NCBI RefSeq assembly: GCF_017357225.1
Contig: NZ_CP071604.1
Span: 1,305,001-1,369,000 of the forward strand
Length of the DNA: 64,000 bases
Reading direction: 5' to 3'
DNA from: Rhizobium binae
GTDB taxonomy: Bacteria; Pseudomonadota; Alphaproteobacteria; Rhizobiales; Rhizobiaceae
The notes under the pieces were generated by a model, which saw only the letters and a list, made by a program, of their open reading frames with translations, had not been told where the DNA came from and ran no database searches. Shown here piece by piece: positions 45,230 to 55,605 of this stretch. Each line of letters begins with the position of its first letter. Position 1 is the stretch's first letter. A program made the position numbers and the translations under genes.

Positions 45230-45898
45230 ATGGCTGAGTTCAACGGCATTCGCTGGGCTTACGACAGATATGAGCTGATCGCCGATGGCATCGTCCATGG
45301 CGTCGGCCTGGTGCTGGCGCTGGTCGGCGCCACCGTGCTGATTTTCTATGCCACGGTCTGGAGCTCCTACGGCGCGCTCGCCGCCGCCTGGATCTATGGC
45401 GTCGGACTGGTGCTGACGCTTGCCATCTCCTTTTCCTACAACGTCTGGCCGGTCTCGCGCACCAAATGGTTCCTGCGCCGCTTCGATCATTCGGCGATCT
45501 TCATCCTGATCGCCGCCACCTATACGCCCTTCCTCGAACGCGGCGCTGACGATCCGCTGCTCTTCTACATGCTGGTGGCGATCTGGGTGTTTGCCGCCGT
45601 CGGCATTGTCCTGAAATGCGTCTTTCCCGGCCGCTACGACCGTCTCGCCATCCTGCTTTATCTCGCCATGGGCTGGAGCGGCGTGCTGGTGGCCGGGCCT
45701 GTCGCCGCGCGCATCCCCTCCGCCTCGATGCTGCTGATCATCATCGGCGGCGTCCTCTATTCGCTCGGCGTCATCTTCCATGTCTGGGAGAAGCTGCGCT
45801 TCCAGAACGCCATCTGGCACGGCTTCGTCGTCATCGCCGCCGCCGTGCATTATTCGGCGGTCTTTACCTGTTTCAGCCTGTCGGCATCGGGTTTCTGA
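45230..45898 (+). CDS. Hemolysin III / TrhA family membrane protein
   Basis: 222 residues from ATG 45230. Seven membrane helices are expected. Conserved family points are GIVHGVGLVLALVG, SFSYNVWP, RRFDHSAIFILIAATYTPF and the late HGFVVIAAAVHYSAVF with His residues, matching the metal-binding His set of the PAQR/HlyIII fold. TrhA homologues are linked to membrane energetics and proton flux. Ribosome site is weak. Confidence 0.88.
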   Translation: MAEFNGIRWAYDRYELIADGIVHGVGLVLALVGATVLIFYATVWSSYGALAAAWIYGVGLVLTLAISFSYNVWPVSRTKWFLRRFDHSAIFILIAATYTPFLERGADDPLLFYMLVAIWVFAAVGIVLKCVFPGRYDRLAILLYLAMGWSGVLVAGPVAARIPSASMLLIIIGGVLYSLGVIFHVWEKLRFQNAIWHGFVVIAAAVHYSAVFTCFSLSASGF

Positions 45899-46000
45899 GG
45901 GGCAGCTGTCCGAGCGACCGTCTCTCTGCCGCACCCGCAGTTTACATCTTTTAGGCCGGGGCGTATGTCACCCTTCGCAGCCAATCGGACCGGACCAGCC

Positions 46001-46516
46001 ATGACAGACGCCGTTCTTATTCGCGACGCCATCGAAGTCGATCTTCCCGCCATCCGCGATATCTACAATCACGCCGTCGAGCATACGACGGCGATTTGGA
46101 ACGAGACGCTGGCCGATCTCGAAAACCGGCGGGAATGGATGAAGGCGCGCAAAGGCCGCGGCTTTCCCGTCGTCGTCGCCGAAATGTCGGGCAAGGTCGC
46201 AGGCTACGCCTCCTATGGCGACTGGCGCGCCTTCGACGGCTATCGCCACACGGTTGAGCATTCCGTCTATGTCGACAAGGATTACCGCGGGGCCGGCATC
46301 GGCGAGGCTCTGATGCGGGCGCTGATCGCCCGTGCCGCTGCCGCCGATATCCACGTGATGATCGCCGGCATCGAGGCCGAGAACACCGCCTCGATCCGGC
46401 TGCACGAGAAACTCGGCTTCCGCATCGCCGGCAGATTTTCCGAAGTCGGCACCAAGTTCGGCCGCTGGCTGGATCTGACCTGCATGGAGCTTCGTCTGCC
46501 CTCAAAGGCGGATTGA
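46001..46516 (+). CDS. PAT/Bar-type GNAT acetyltransferase
   Basis: 171 residues from ATG 46001; ATG 45965 is an in-frame alternative. The N-terminus AVLIRDAIEVDLPAIRDIYN and YNHAVEHTTAIWNE is the phosphinothricin N-acetyltransferase family signature. The acetyl-CoA loop is VYVDKDYRGAGIGEALM. Chromosomal members of this family often acetylate methionine sulfoximine or other amino acid analogues; the physiological substrate is unknown. Confidence 0.88.
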   Translation: MTDAVLIRDAIEVDLPAIRDIYNHAVEHTTAIWNETLADLENRREWMKARKGRGFPVVVAEMSGKVAGYASYGDWRAFDGYRHTVEHSVYVDKDYRGAGIGEALMRALIARAAAADIHVMIAGIEAENTASIRLHEKLGFRIAGRFSEVGTKFGRWLDLTCMELRLPSKAD

Positions 46517-46661
46517 CCGCCGGCTTGGCGCCGCCGGAGTGAGCCCGCAAATGATTGCCGGCGCGTTCGCCATCTTTTTATTGTATTCTGAGCTGTGTAG
46601 AAATGGGGGCGCCTGCTTCGCGACAGCCGGCGTGAAAAGCGTCATGGAGATCAACAGTTCA

Positions 46662-47363
46662 ATGGCAATGCATAGATCGCCGCTCGGCCTCCTTGCCTTC
46701 CTTCTTCTCGCCTCTGCCCCGATATCCACCCGCGCTGCCGATTGCGGCAGCACGCCTTCACCAAAGCTCGACTGGCAGGAATGTTCAAAGAAGAACCTGA
46801 TGCTGCAGGGCAGTGATCTTGAAGGCGCCAATCTCTTCAGCACAGATTTTTCGCTGACCGATCTCAGCGGCGGAAATTTCAAATCCGCCAATCTCGAGAA
46901 GGCGACTTTGGTGCGCGCCTCGCTCGAGGGTGCACATGCCGAAGGGGCCAATTTCGCCAAGGTCGAGGCCTATCGCGCCAGCTTCGCCAATATTGCCGCC
47001 GAAGGCGCATCCTTTGCCGGCGCCGAGCTGCAGCGCGCCAATTTCGGCGGCGCCCGGCTCTCCGGCGCGAGCTTCGAAAAGGCCGAACTCGGCCGCGCCG
47101 ACTTCGACAAGGCGGTACTGACGGGGGTAAAATTCTCCTACGCCAATCTCTCCCGCGCCGACCTTTCCCACGCCACCTTCGAAGGCCCGTTAATCTTCGA
47201 GCGCGCCTTCATGTTCCTGACTCGCATCGAAGGCCTCGACCTCTCGGCTGCCGCCGGGCTCGAACAGGCACAGATCGACCTCGCCTGCGGTGACGCCTCG
47301 ACCAAACTGCCCGCCGGCCTCTCGGCGCCGACGACATGGCCTTGTCCGGCTGATCACGAGTGA
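46662..47363 (+). CDS. Exported pentapeptide-repeat protein
   Basis: 233 residues; start chosen at ATG 46662, with GGAG 12 bases upstream, other ATGs at 46644 and 46668 being possible. Signal peptide to about residue 26 (LLAFLLLASAPISTRA). Residues 50-190 contain at least 15 A(N/D/S)LXX-type pentapeptide repeats (GANLFS, SANLEK, GASFAG, RANFGG), which fold as a right-handed beta-helix. The C-terminus with Cys residues (LACGD, WPCPAD) could form a disulfide. The export to the periplasm is predicted; the function unknown. Confidence 0.85.
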   Translation: MAMHRSPLGLLAFLLLASAPISTRAADCGSTPSPKLDWQECSKKNLMLQGSDLEGANLFSTDFSLTDLSGGNFKSANLEKATLVRASLEGAHAEGANFAKVEAYRASFANIAAEGASFAGAELQRANFGGARLSGASFEKAELGRADFDKAVLTGVKFSYANLSRADLSHATFEGPLIFERAFMFLTRIEGLDLSAAAGLEQAQIDLACGDASTKLPAGLSAPTTWPCPADHE

Positions 47364-47426
47364 TTACCAGGCGACACTGTACGCATATGGCAACACGCGC
47401 GTCTCTCTGGGATGGTTCGGTTCAAC

Positions 47427-47699
47427 TTAGTGGAGTTTGAACTCGCCCATGACGCGGCGCCACTCGTTCGGCCCGATCAGCCGCTGGTGGGTGTAGCGAA
47501 CAGAATGCAACGGCCCGTCGAGGGAGGACTGCCAGAACTCGAGAAACTTGTGCATCTCCGGAAAGTCCGGGGCAAGATCGTAATCCTGCCAGACATAGGT
47601 TTGCAGCACGGATTCAAAATCAGGAATGCGATAGAGGATATGTGCAGTGGTCAGCCCATAGCCGTTCAGTTGACGTTCCAGATCTGAGGAAAATCGCAT
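47427..47699 (-). CDS. usg: Usg family protein
   Basis: 90 residues. The sequence LTTAHILYRIPDFESVLQTY, then WQDYDLAPDFPEMHKFLEFW, and GPLHSVRYTHQRLIGP matches the alphaproteobacterial Usg family, named for a gene upstream of trp genes in Caulobacter (family knowledge). Function unknown. No trp gene is nearby in this window. Confidence 0.9.
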   Translation of the reverse strand: MRFSSDLERQLNGYGLTTAHILYRIPDFESVLQTYVWQDYDLAPDFPEMHKFLEFWQSSLDGPLHSVRYTHQRLIGPNEWRRVMGEFKLH

Positions 47700-47802
47700 A
47701 CTTCATCTCCGTTTCGTGACGCTCGAAAAGTGGCGCAAAATTTTGCGGCCATCAACGGATTTCTGAACGCGTCCACCGTGTTTATTGTTCCTTTACAGGA
47801 TG

Positions 47803-47829
47803 TTAGCAGCCACTTCGCGCGAGTGCTAA
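47803..47829. promoter_or_regulatory. CIRCE operator (HrcA site)
   Basis: TTAGCAGCC at 47803-47811, a nine-base spacer and GAGTGCTAA at 47821-47829. The right arm is the exact CIRCE half; the left has two changes from TTAGCACTC. It lies 150 bases before groES, the normal place for HrcA repression of groESL. Confidence 0.9.
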
Positions 47830-47979
47830 TTTTTTTATGGCGCCCTCTTGAAATGGAAAAGCCGCAAAACCAGATCATTGCGCGCAGAACGCTCGATCGA
47901 GGTTTTGCACCCGCCCGGACTGGTCATCCGGTCCGGCCAGGGGAATAACATCGTTATTGTTTGTCCATTGGAGGAAAAC

Positions 47980-48294
47980 ATGTCGTTCCGACCGCTTCAT
48001 GATCGCATTCTCGTCCGCCGCGTCGATTCCGAGGAAAAGACCAAGGGCGGCATCATCATCCCCGACACCGCCAAGGAAAAGCCGCAGGAAGGCGAGGTCA
48101 TCGCCGTCGGCCCCGGCGCGCGCAATGATGCCGGCCAAATCCAGGCGCTCGACGTCAAGGTCGGCGATCGCATCCTGTTCGGCAAGTGGTCGGGCACGGA
48201 GATCAAGATCAACGGCGAAGACCTGCTGATCATGAAGGAAAGCGATGTCATGGGCATCATCGAGGCCCGGGCCGCCGAAAAGATCGCTGCCTGA
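47980..48294 (+). CDS. groES: Co-chaperonin GroES
   Basis: 104 residues from ATG 47980 behind GGAGG. Classic ordered motifs: [32 protein letters not shown] (mobile loop), then [10 protein letters not shown] and [16 protein letters not shown]. Forms the lid of the GroEL cage. First gene of the groESL operon under the CIRCE element. Confidence 0.98.
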   Translation: MSFRPLHDRILVRRVDSEEKTKGGIIIPDTAKEKPQEGEVIAVGPGARNDAGQIQALDVKVGDRILFGKWSGTEIKINGEDLLIMKESDVMGIIEARAAEKIAA

Positions 48295-48333
48295 GGCGAT
48301 TTCCGCGCATTAGTCGAAAAAGCTGCCTATTGA

Positions 48334-49974
<1,641 letters not shown>

Positions 49975-50069
49975 GCGATCGCTTGGCCCGTCCTGCCCTC
50001 GGGGCGGGCCTCGCCACTCACTATGCGGATGAACCACGTTCCATCGGTCGACATCAATGGAGCCAAGCT

Positions 50070-50483
50070 ATGAGAAAGGAAAGCATCAGCAATTCCATCG
50101 CGCCGCAAGCCACGGCGGCGATAAGCGCGGCGCATCTGCTGCATCCGGCGAAACATTTCAGTCACCCGCGTGACGTGCTGGCTGCCGCCGACATCAGCGA
50201 TGCCGAAAAGCGGGCCATTCTCGCCTCATGGGCATCCGATATCTTTGCGATCGAATCCGCACCTGCCCTGCGCCTCTATCCCGGGACGGAAACAGCCGTT
50301 TCCTATGATGAGATCCTTGAAGCGCTGAAGACATTGGACAAGGTTGATCGGCAATCTGTGCAGCAAAGTTCGTCGACTGCCCAAAGGCCCCATCGCCAAA
50401 GACTGCCGGGACGCCGGCTTCCCGGATTCGGCCTTTGCAGCTATTCGAGAGGAGGACGGCGCCGCCAGCTATTCGAAAGTTGA
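50070..50483 (+). CDS. Rhizobial small protein of unknown function
   Basis: 137 residues from ATG 50070. The first 95 residues resemble a rhizobial conserved hypothetical family: LLHPAKHFSHPRDVLAAADI, then KRAILASWASDIFAIESAPALR. After LDKVDRQSV the sequence turns into a Gln/Arg/Ser-rich tail unlike the family. In the next frame an ORF ends at 50556, so a frameshift or a decayed end is possible. Probable small stress-linked protein; it is near groEL. Confidence 0.6.
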   Translation: MRKESISNSIAPQATAAISAAHLLHPAKHFSHPRDVLAAADISDAEKRAILASWASDIFAIESAPALRLYPGTETAVSYDEILEALKTLDKVDRQSVQQSSSTAQRPHRQRLPGRRLPGFGLCSYSRGGRRRQLFES

Positions 50484-50569
50484 CCCCCATCTGGCCTGCC
50501 GCGTGCCTCTTGAGGACGCAGGCATGATTTTTACCGACGACTCTTTGCTCAACTGAGGAGGTTTTGCCG

Positions 50570-51664
50570 ATGAAGATCGCTCAGATTGCACCGCTCGCCG
50601 AGAGTGTTCCGCCGAAGCTCTACGGGGGAACGGAGCGCATCGTTTCTTATCTGACTGAAGAACTCGTCGCCCAGGGGCACGAGGTCACGCTCTTTGCCAG
50701 CGGCGATTCCGTCACTGGCGCGAGACTAGTCCCGTGTGCGGATGTCGCACTTCGGTTGAATCCGATGGTCAAGGACCATCTGCCGCATCAGGTCGTGATG
50801 CTGGAGGAGATCCGTCGGCGCGCGCATGAGTTCGACGTGCTGCATTTCCACATCGATCTGCTGCATTTCCCACTGATCCGCGATTTCGCCGATCGCACGG
50901 TTACCACACTGCACGGGCGACTGGACCTGCCGGATCTCAAGCCGCTTTACACGGCCTTCCCGGATGTTCCGCTGGTGTCGATCTCAAATGATCAGCGCCG
51001 CCCTATGCCGCCGGTGGACTGGCGCGGAACGGTCTATCACGGTCTGCCGGTCGACCTTCTCCCCTTCACGCGGAACCCCAGGGGCAACTACCTTGCCTTC
51101 CTTGGGCGAATTTCCCCGGAGAAGCGCCCCGACCGCGCAATCCAGATCGCGGCGAAGGTGGGTATGCCGCTGAAGATCGCCGCCAAGATCGATAATGTCG
51201 ACAAGGCCTATTGGGAAACTGTCATCCAGCCGATGGTTAAGAGCCATCCGCAGATTGAATTCATCGGCGAGATCGATGAACAACAGAAAGCGGACTTCCT
51301 CGGAAACGCAGGTGCTCTGCTTTTCCCGATCGATTGGCCGGAGCCCTTCGGCCTGGTGATGATCGAGGCCATGGCCTGCGGCACGCCGGTGATCGCGTTC
51401 GGCTTTGGCTCGGTTCCCGAGGTCATTGACAATGGCATTTCCGGCATTCTCGTCGACAGTGTCACCGAGGCGGCCGAGAACGTCGAATGGGCGCTCCGGC
51501 TCGATCGGCGAAGGGTGCGGGCCGCGTTCGAAAAGCGCTTCACCGCGGAACGTATGGCGTGCGACTATCTCGACATCTACCGCAACTTGCCGGGCGTTCG
51601 TACCAAAGCCGCGCCAATCCGTCGGTCGAATGGTCGCGCGCCCGACCTGCAGGCTGTTGCCTGA
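50570..51664 (+). CDS. Glycosyltransferase family 4
   Basis: 364 residues from ATG 50570, with GAGGAGG upstream. GT-B fold: an N-terminal Rossmann half starting MKIAQIAPLAESVPPKLYGG, and the C-terminal GT4 motif PEPFGLVMIEAMACGTPVIA (E-x7-E with the nucleotide-sugar-binding Glu). AKIDNVDKAYW is typical of the family. The acceptor is unknown. It is 15 bases before the debranching-like enzyme, so the two are probably one operon. Confidence 0.92.
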   Translation: MKIAQIAPLAESVPPKLYGGTERIVSYLTEELVAQGHEVTLFASGDSVTGARLVPCADVALRLNPMVKDHLPHQVVMLEEIRRRAHEFDVLHFHIDLLHFPLIRDFADRTVTTLHGRLDLPDLKPLYTAFPDVPLVSISNDQRRPMPPVDWRGTVYHGLPVDLLPFTRNPRGNYLAFLGRISPEKRPDRAIQIAAKVGMPLKIAAKIDNVDKAYWETVIQPMVKSHPQIEFIGEIDEQQKADFLGNAGALLFPIDWPEPFGLVMIEAMACGTPVIAFGFGSVPEVIDNGISGILVDSVTEAAENVEWALRLDRRRVRAAFEKRFTAERMACDYLDIYRNLPGVRTKAAPIRRSNGRAPDLQAVA

Positions 51665-51679
51665 CGTCAAGGAGGAGAA

Positions 51680-53890
51680 ATGTCGAAGATTTCTGCGGAC
51701 AGCAACTCCGCCACGGCATCGCCGGGCCCGATGGGGGCGGTCGCTCAGTTCTTCATTCCGGCTGCCGCATCGCTGCAGGAGCGCCGGCCCCGCACCCTCA
51801 AGCACGGCGATACTTTCGCCGTCTTCGACTATAATGGCGACGCTCTTTCCGGTCTCGGCAGTCCGGAGGGGCTCTTTCACCGCGATACCCGTTATCTCTC
51901 GCATTTCTACCTGACGATCAACGGACGGCGGCCGATGCTTCTGTCGTCGACGCTGCGCGATGACAACGCCACGCTGACCTGCGATCTCACCAATCCGGAT
52001 CTGTTCGACAACAAGGGAAAGCTGCTTCTGGGCCATGACCTGATTCACCTGCGCAGGTCGCGGTTTCTCTGGAATGCCTGTTGTTATGAACGGGTGGCCG
52101 TGAGGAATTATGACGATCGGCGGCAACATGTCCGCATCGAGATCGCGTTCGAGGCGGATTTCGCCGATCTCTTCGAAGTCCGCGGCACCGCAAGAGCGCG
52201 GAGAGGGCGCCATCTTCCGGCCGTCATGGAGCAGGATTGCGTCCTGCTTTCCTATATTGGCCTGGACGGCCGCAAGCGGTCGACGCGCCTTTCCTTCATG
52301 CCTGAACCGGTTGAAATTCATAACGATTTTGTCGCCTATGATCTCCATCTCGAGCCGCACGCGACCAAATCGCTCTTCATCCAGATTGGCTGCGACCAGA
52401 CCTCCGGCGACCGACTGAGCCGCCTTTCCTTCTTCTTGGCGTTGCGAGACGCCCGCCGTGCATTGCGCGCCTCTTCCTCGCGCGCAGCGTCGATTGCGAC
52501 ATCCAACGAGATCTTCAACGAAACCGCTCGCCGCAGCGTCTCCGACCTCTACATGCTGATGACCGACAAGGCCGAAGGACCCTATCCCTATGCCGGCATT
52601 CCCTGGTTTAGCACTGTCTTCGGCCGCGACGCCCTGATCACGGCGCTTCAGACACTTTGGCTCGACCCTGAGATCGCCCGCGGGGTTCTCGGTCATCTCG
52701 CAGCCAACCAGGCGACGAATGTCGATCCTGGCTCGGACGCCGAGCCGGGCAAGATCCTGCACGAAACGCGTTACGGCGAAATGGCCGAACTTGGCGAGGT
52801 TCCATTCGGGCGCTATTACGGCAGCGTCGATTCGACGCCGCTGTTTGTGATGCTGGCTGGCGCCTATCTCCAGCGTACCGGTGATCTTGCGACGATCGAC
52901 CGTCTTCTGTCACATGTCGAAGCGGCACTGACGTGGATCGACGAGCATGGCGATCGCGACGGCGACGGCTTCGTTGAATATGGACGTTTGACGGAGGAAG
53001 GACTGATCAATCAGGCCTGGAAAGACAGCCATGATTCGGTTTTCCATGCCGACGGCACATTGGCCAGGGGGCCGATCGCGATTGCTGAGGTCCAGGCTTA
53101 TGTCTATGGCGCGTGGCAAAGTGCTGCCGAGATCTTCCGGCGCAAGGGAATGCCTGAACGAGCGGCGAGCTTTCTCGCGCGGGCGGAGGGACTGCGCCGG
53201 GCCTTCGACGTGAGCTTCTTCGATGAGGAGCTTGGCACATATGTATTGGCCCTGGACGGGGACAAACAACCCTGCCGGGTTCGATCCTCAAATGCCGGCC
53301 ATGCGCTGTTCACCGGTATTGCTTATCCTGAGCGGGTCGAACAGGTTACGCGCACTCTAATGAGCGCATCGTCCTTCTGTGGCTGGGGCATCCGCACCAT
53401 TCCCTCCACCGAAGCGCGGTACAATCCCATGAGCTATCACAATGGCTCGATCTGGCCACATGACAACGCCTTGATCGCCAATGGCCTTGCCCGCTATGGC
53501 TATCGCGTCGAAGCTGCGCGGATCTTCGAGGGCTTGTTTGCTGCCGCGACCTATATCGACCTGCGGCGACTCCCCGAGCTTCTCTGCGGCCTGCCGCGCC
53601 AACGGGCGCGGGGGCCGACATTTTATCCCGTCGCGTGCTCGCCTCAAGCATGGGCGGCAGCAGCCCCCTTGTCTCTGCTGCAATCCTGCCTCGGCCTCGA
53701 CTTCGACCCGAATGGACCGCTCATCAGCTTCAATATGCCGCGACTTCCATCTTTCCTCGATGAGGTGATCTTGCGACGCCTGCTGATCGGCAGTGGCTCG
53801 GCCGACGTCGCCGTCCGTCGGTCGGGAGGTCAGTTCGTGGTCGACGTGATCAATCGCCAGGGCAATGTTCAGGTGGCCATCACGGCCTGA
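51680..53890 (+). CDS. Glycogen-debranching-like amylo-alpha-1,6-glucosidase (GDE_C type)
   Basis: 736 residues behind AAGGAGG. Residues 30-240 form the GDE_N_bis-type beta domain (HGDTFAVFDYNGD, LFHRDTRYLSHF). The (alpha/alpha)6 barrel (about 285-690) includes IPWFSTVFGRDALIT, DGFVEYGR and NQAWKDSHDS with candidate acidic catalytic residues, and the late NGSIWPHDN. The family cleaves alpha-1,6-linked glucose or related oligosaccharides; fused glycosidase in an operon with GT4 suggests synthesis or remodelling of a glycan or compatible solute. Confidence 0.88.
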   Translation: MSKISADSNSATASPGPMGAVAQFFIPAAASLQERRPRTLKHGDTFAVFDYNGDALSGLGSPEGLFHRDTRYLSHFYLTINGRRPMLLSSTLRDDNATLTCDLTNPDLFDNKGKLLLGHDLIHLRRSRFLWNACCYERVAVRNYDDRRQHVRIEIAFEADFADLFEVRGTARARRGRHLPAVMEQDCVLLSYIGLDGRKRSTRLSFMPEPVEIHNDFVAYDLHLEPHATKSLFIQIGCDQTSGDRLSRLSFFLALRDARRALRASSSRAASIATSNEIFNETARRSVSDLYMLMTDKAEGPYPYAGIPWFSTVFGRDALITALQTLWLDPEIARGVLGHLAANQATNVDPGSDAEPGKILHETRYGEMAELGEVPFGRYYGSVDSTPLFVMLAGAYLQRTGDLATIDRLLSHVEAALTWIDEHGDRDGDGFVEYGRLTEEGLINQAWKDSHDSVFHADGTLARGPIAIAEVQAYVYGAWQSAAEIFRRKGMPERAASFLARAEGLRRAFDVSFFDEELGTYVLALDGDKQPCRVRSSNAGHALFTGIAYPERVEQVTRTLMSASSFCGWGIRTIPSTEARYNPMSYHNGSIWPHDNALIANGLARYGYRVEAARIFEGLFAAATYIDLRRLPELLCGLPRQRARGPTFYPVACSPQAWAAAAPLSLLQSCLGLDFDPNGPLISFNMPRLPSFLDEVILRRLLIGSGSADVAVRRSGGQFVVDVINRQGNVQVAITA

Positions 53891-53903
53891 TCAGGGAGGT
53901 CTC

Positions 53904-53928
53904 GGAAAGGCGGGTCCCCCGCCTTTCC
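53904..53928. terminator. Bidirectional terminator
   Basis: A perfect 11-bp stem (GGAAAGGCGGG at 53904-53914, CCCGCCTTTCC at 53918-53928, loop TCC) lies between the convergent debranching-like gene and a small minus-strand gene. Its end touches the stop of the latter. No strong T-run on the plus side. Confidence 0.75.
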
Positions 53929-54149
53929 TAATCCTCTTCCTCTTCATCGGACCTTAGCAGATCGACAAGCGCAGCAACCCTGCCGCTCGGCAGATGCCGG
54001 CCTTCACTCATCAATGCCTCGTCGTTGTTAACCCATGCAAATGCCTCGGCAAGTTCGGCCTGCGTCGCACCTGTCGCGATGACTTCGGCCACAAGCGTTT
54101 CGTCGGCTGGGCCCAAGACGGCGATGACATCGTCTGAAGTCATTGTCAT
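53928..54149 (-). CDS. Small acidic protein of unknown function
   Basis: 73 residues. MTMTSDDVIAVLGPADETLVAEVIATGATQAELAEAFAWV is helical, and the C-terminus LVDLLRSDEEEED is strongly acidic. The body resembles rhizobial short conserved hypotheticals found near stress genes. The start has GAGGAG at good spacing upstream. No function known. Confidence 0.65.
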   Translation of the reverse strand: MTMTSDDVIAVLGPADETLVAEVIATGATQAELAEAFAWVNNDEALMSEGRHLPSGRVAALVDLLRSDEEEED

Positions 54150-54295
54150 GGTGATTGCTCCTCGCTCAAACTTCGCCCAGATATGGTGGCGTCTTCGAAA
54201 AAATCAATTTTCTTCGTTGAGAAGTTTCATCCTCTTGAAACCGTAAGATACTGAATTATATCAATATTGTCGATCGCGGGCTCGGGGTCGACACA

Positions 54296-54361
54296 AGGTC
54301 CAGGAGACGCCGGTCGCTCTGGGCGTCTCCTTATATACATGTTGCTTGTAAGGAGGATATG
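54296..54361 (+). promoter_or_regulatory. ROSE-type RNA thermometer leader
   Basis: The leader of the hsp20 gene has a 9-bp stem (GGAGACGCC at 54303-54311 with GGCGTCTCC at 54322-54330). It ends with UUGCUUGUAAGGAGGAU: the UUGCU segment can pair imperfectly with the AGGAGG ribosome site at 54351-54356. The UUGCU/AGGAGG pairing is the defining 3' hairpin of ROSE elements known before rhizobial hsp20 genes. Structure not folded computationally. Confidence 0.8.
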
Positions 54362-54364
54362 GCT

Positions 54365-54838
54365 ATGAGGACAAACCTCGATTTCTCTCCCCTGTTCCGG
54401 TCGAGCATCGGCTTCGAGCGTATGTTGAACGCGCTCGAGACCGCGAGCCGCGCCGAGACGGTCGATAACTGGCCGCCCTACGACATCGTCAAAACCGGCG
54501 ACGATGAGTACCGCATTGCTATGGCGGTAGCGGGCTTCTCGCGCGAGGAGCTGGCGATCACTCAAGAGCAGAACATGCTCATCGTCTCGGGGCAGAAGAC
54601 CGACAGCGAAGATGTGCAATACCTGCATCGCGGCATTGCGGCGCGGTTCCAGCGTCAGTTCGAACTCGCCGACCACGTGAAGGTCGTGGATGCCGGCCTC
54701 GTCAACGGTCTGCTGACCATCGGTCTCAAGCACGAAATGCCCGAACAGTTGAAGCCGCGCCAGATTGAGATCGCAACGGTTCAGGCGAGGCCGAAAGCGG
54801 AACCGAAACCGATCGAGGCAGGCAAGCACGCGGCTTAA
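54365..54838 (+). CDS. hsp20: Hsp20 small heat-shock protein (IbpA type)
   Basis: 157 residues; ATG 54365 has AGGAGG at eight bases, better than the ATG six bases earlier. N-terminus MRTNLDFSPLFRSSIGFERM is typical of rhizobial class A Hsp20. Alpha-crystallin domain spans about 35-130 (YDIVKTGDDEYRIAMAVAGF to GLLTIGLKHEMPE). The C-terminal tail has the basic KPRQIEIA. Holds unfolded proteins at high temperature. Translation is expected to be controlled by the ROSE leader. Confidence 0.95.
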   Translation: MRTNLDFSPLFRSSIGFERMLNALETASRAETVDNWPPYDIVKTGDDEYRIAMAVAGFSREELAITQEQNMLIVSGQKTDSEDVQYLHRGIAARFQRQFELADHVKVVDAGLVNGLLTIGLKHEMPEQLKPRQIEIATVQARPKAEPKPIEAGKHAA

Positions 54839-54927
54839 GCTTCGCCGGCAGTAGGCAGGTTGGCGCCGGGAGTGGCCTGAAGCCAAACGAAGAGCTTGCC
54901 CACGAACCACCAGAAAGGAGTAAACAC

Positions 54928-55437
54928 ATGAGTGTCCGTGACTTGATTCCCTGGGGTCGCAATAACGGCAACCAGGTTCCGACTTTCTTTCGCGACGATG
55001 ACCGCGATCCCTTCCTGTCACTTCATCGCGAAGTCAACCGGCTGTTCGACGATGTTCTCCGTGGCTTCGGCTCCGGCCTGCCGTCACAGCGCGGCGCCAG
55101 CGGCTTCGGCGCCGGCTGGCCCAATGTGGAAATCTCCGATACCGGCAAGGAAATCAAGGTAACGGCCGAAGTCCCCGGCCTTGAGGAGAAGGACATCGAG
55201 GTCCTGCTCGATGACGGCGTTCTGACGCTGAAGGGTGAAAAACGTTCCGAGACCGAAGACAAGGAGAAGCAGTTCTCGGAGCGCTACTACGGCCGCTTCG
55301 AGCGACGCATCCCGCTCGGTTCCGAGGTCAAGGAAGATCAGGTCGAAGCCACCTTCAAGAACGGCGTCCTGACCGTAAGCTTGCCAAAAACCGAAAGGGC
55401 TCAGTCACAGGTCAAGCGCATCGCGATCAGGAGCTGA
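54928..55437 (+). CDS. hsp20: Hsp20 small heat-shock protein
   Basis: 169 residues behind AAAGGAG. Begins MSVRDLIPWGRNNG with a charged N-arm, then the alpha-crystallin domain (about 62-160) ending GVLTVSLPKTE, and a C-terminal IAI motif (RIAIRS). Different subgroup from its neighbour: the extended N-arm has FFRDDDRDPFLSLHREVNRLFDD. It is 89 bases downstream of the first hsp20 gene and may be cotranscribed or have its own promoter. No thermometer-like leader is evident. Confidence 0.95.
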   Translation: MSVRDLIPWGRNNGNQVPTFFRDDDRDPFLSLHREVNRLFDDVLRGFGSGLPSQRGASGFGAGWPNVEISDTGKEIKVTAEVPGLEEKDIEVLLDDGVLTLKGEKRSETEDKEKQFSERYYGRFERRIPLGSEVKEDQVEATFKNGVLTVSLPKTERAQSQVKRIAIRS

Positions 55438-55605
55438 TAGGTCCGCACCACCCGGTGGTCGGCCCTTGGGCGGCGCGCGCCTTCTTTTGGTCATCAGGTG
55501 AACGAGGGTGGGCGTCCCGCTGGTGATGTTAACGCGCGATCGGCCCGCTGGGTGTAGTGTCTCTACACCACGGGCCAATCGGCCGCCGGAACTCATGTCC
55601 CGAAT

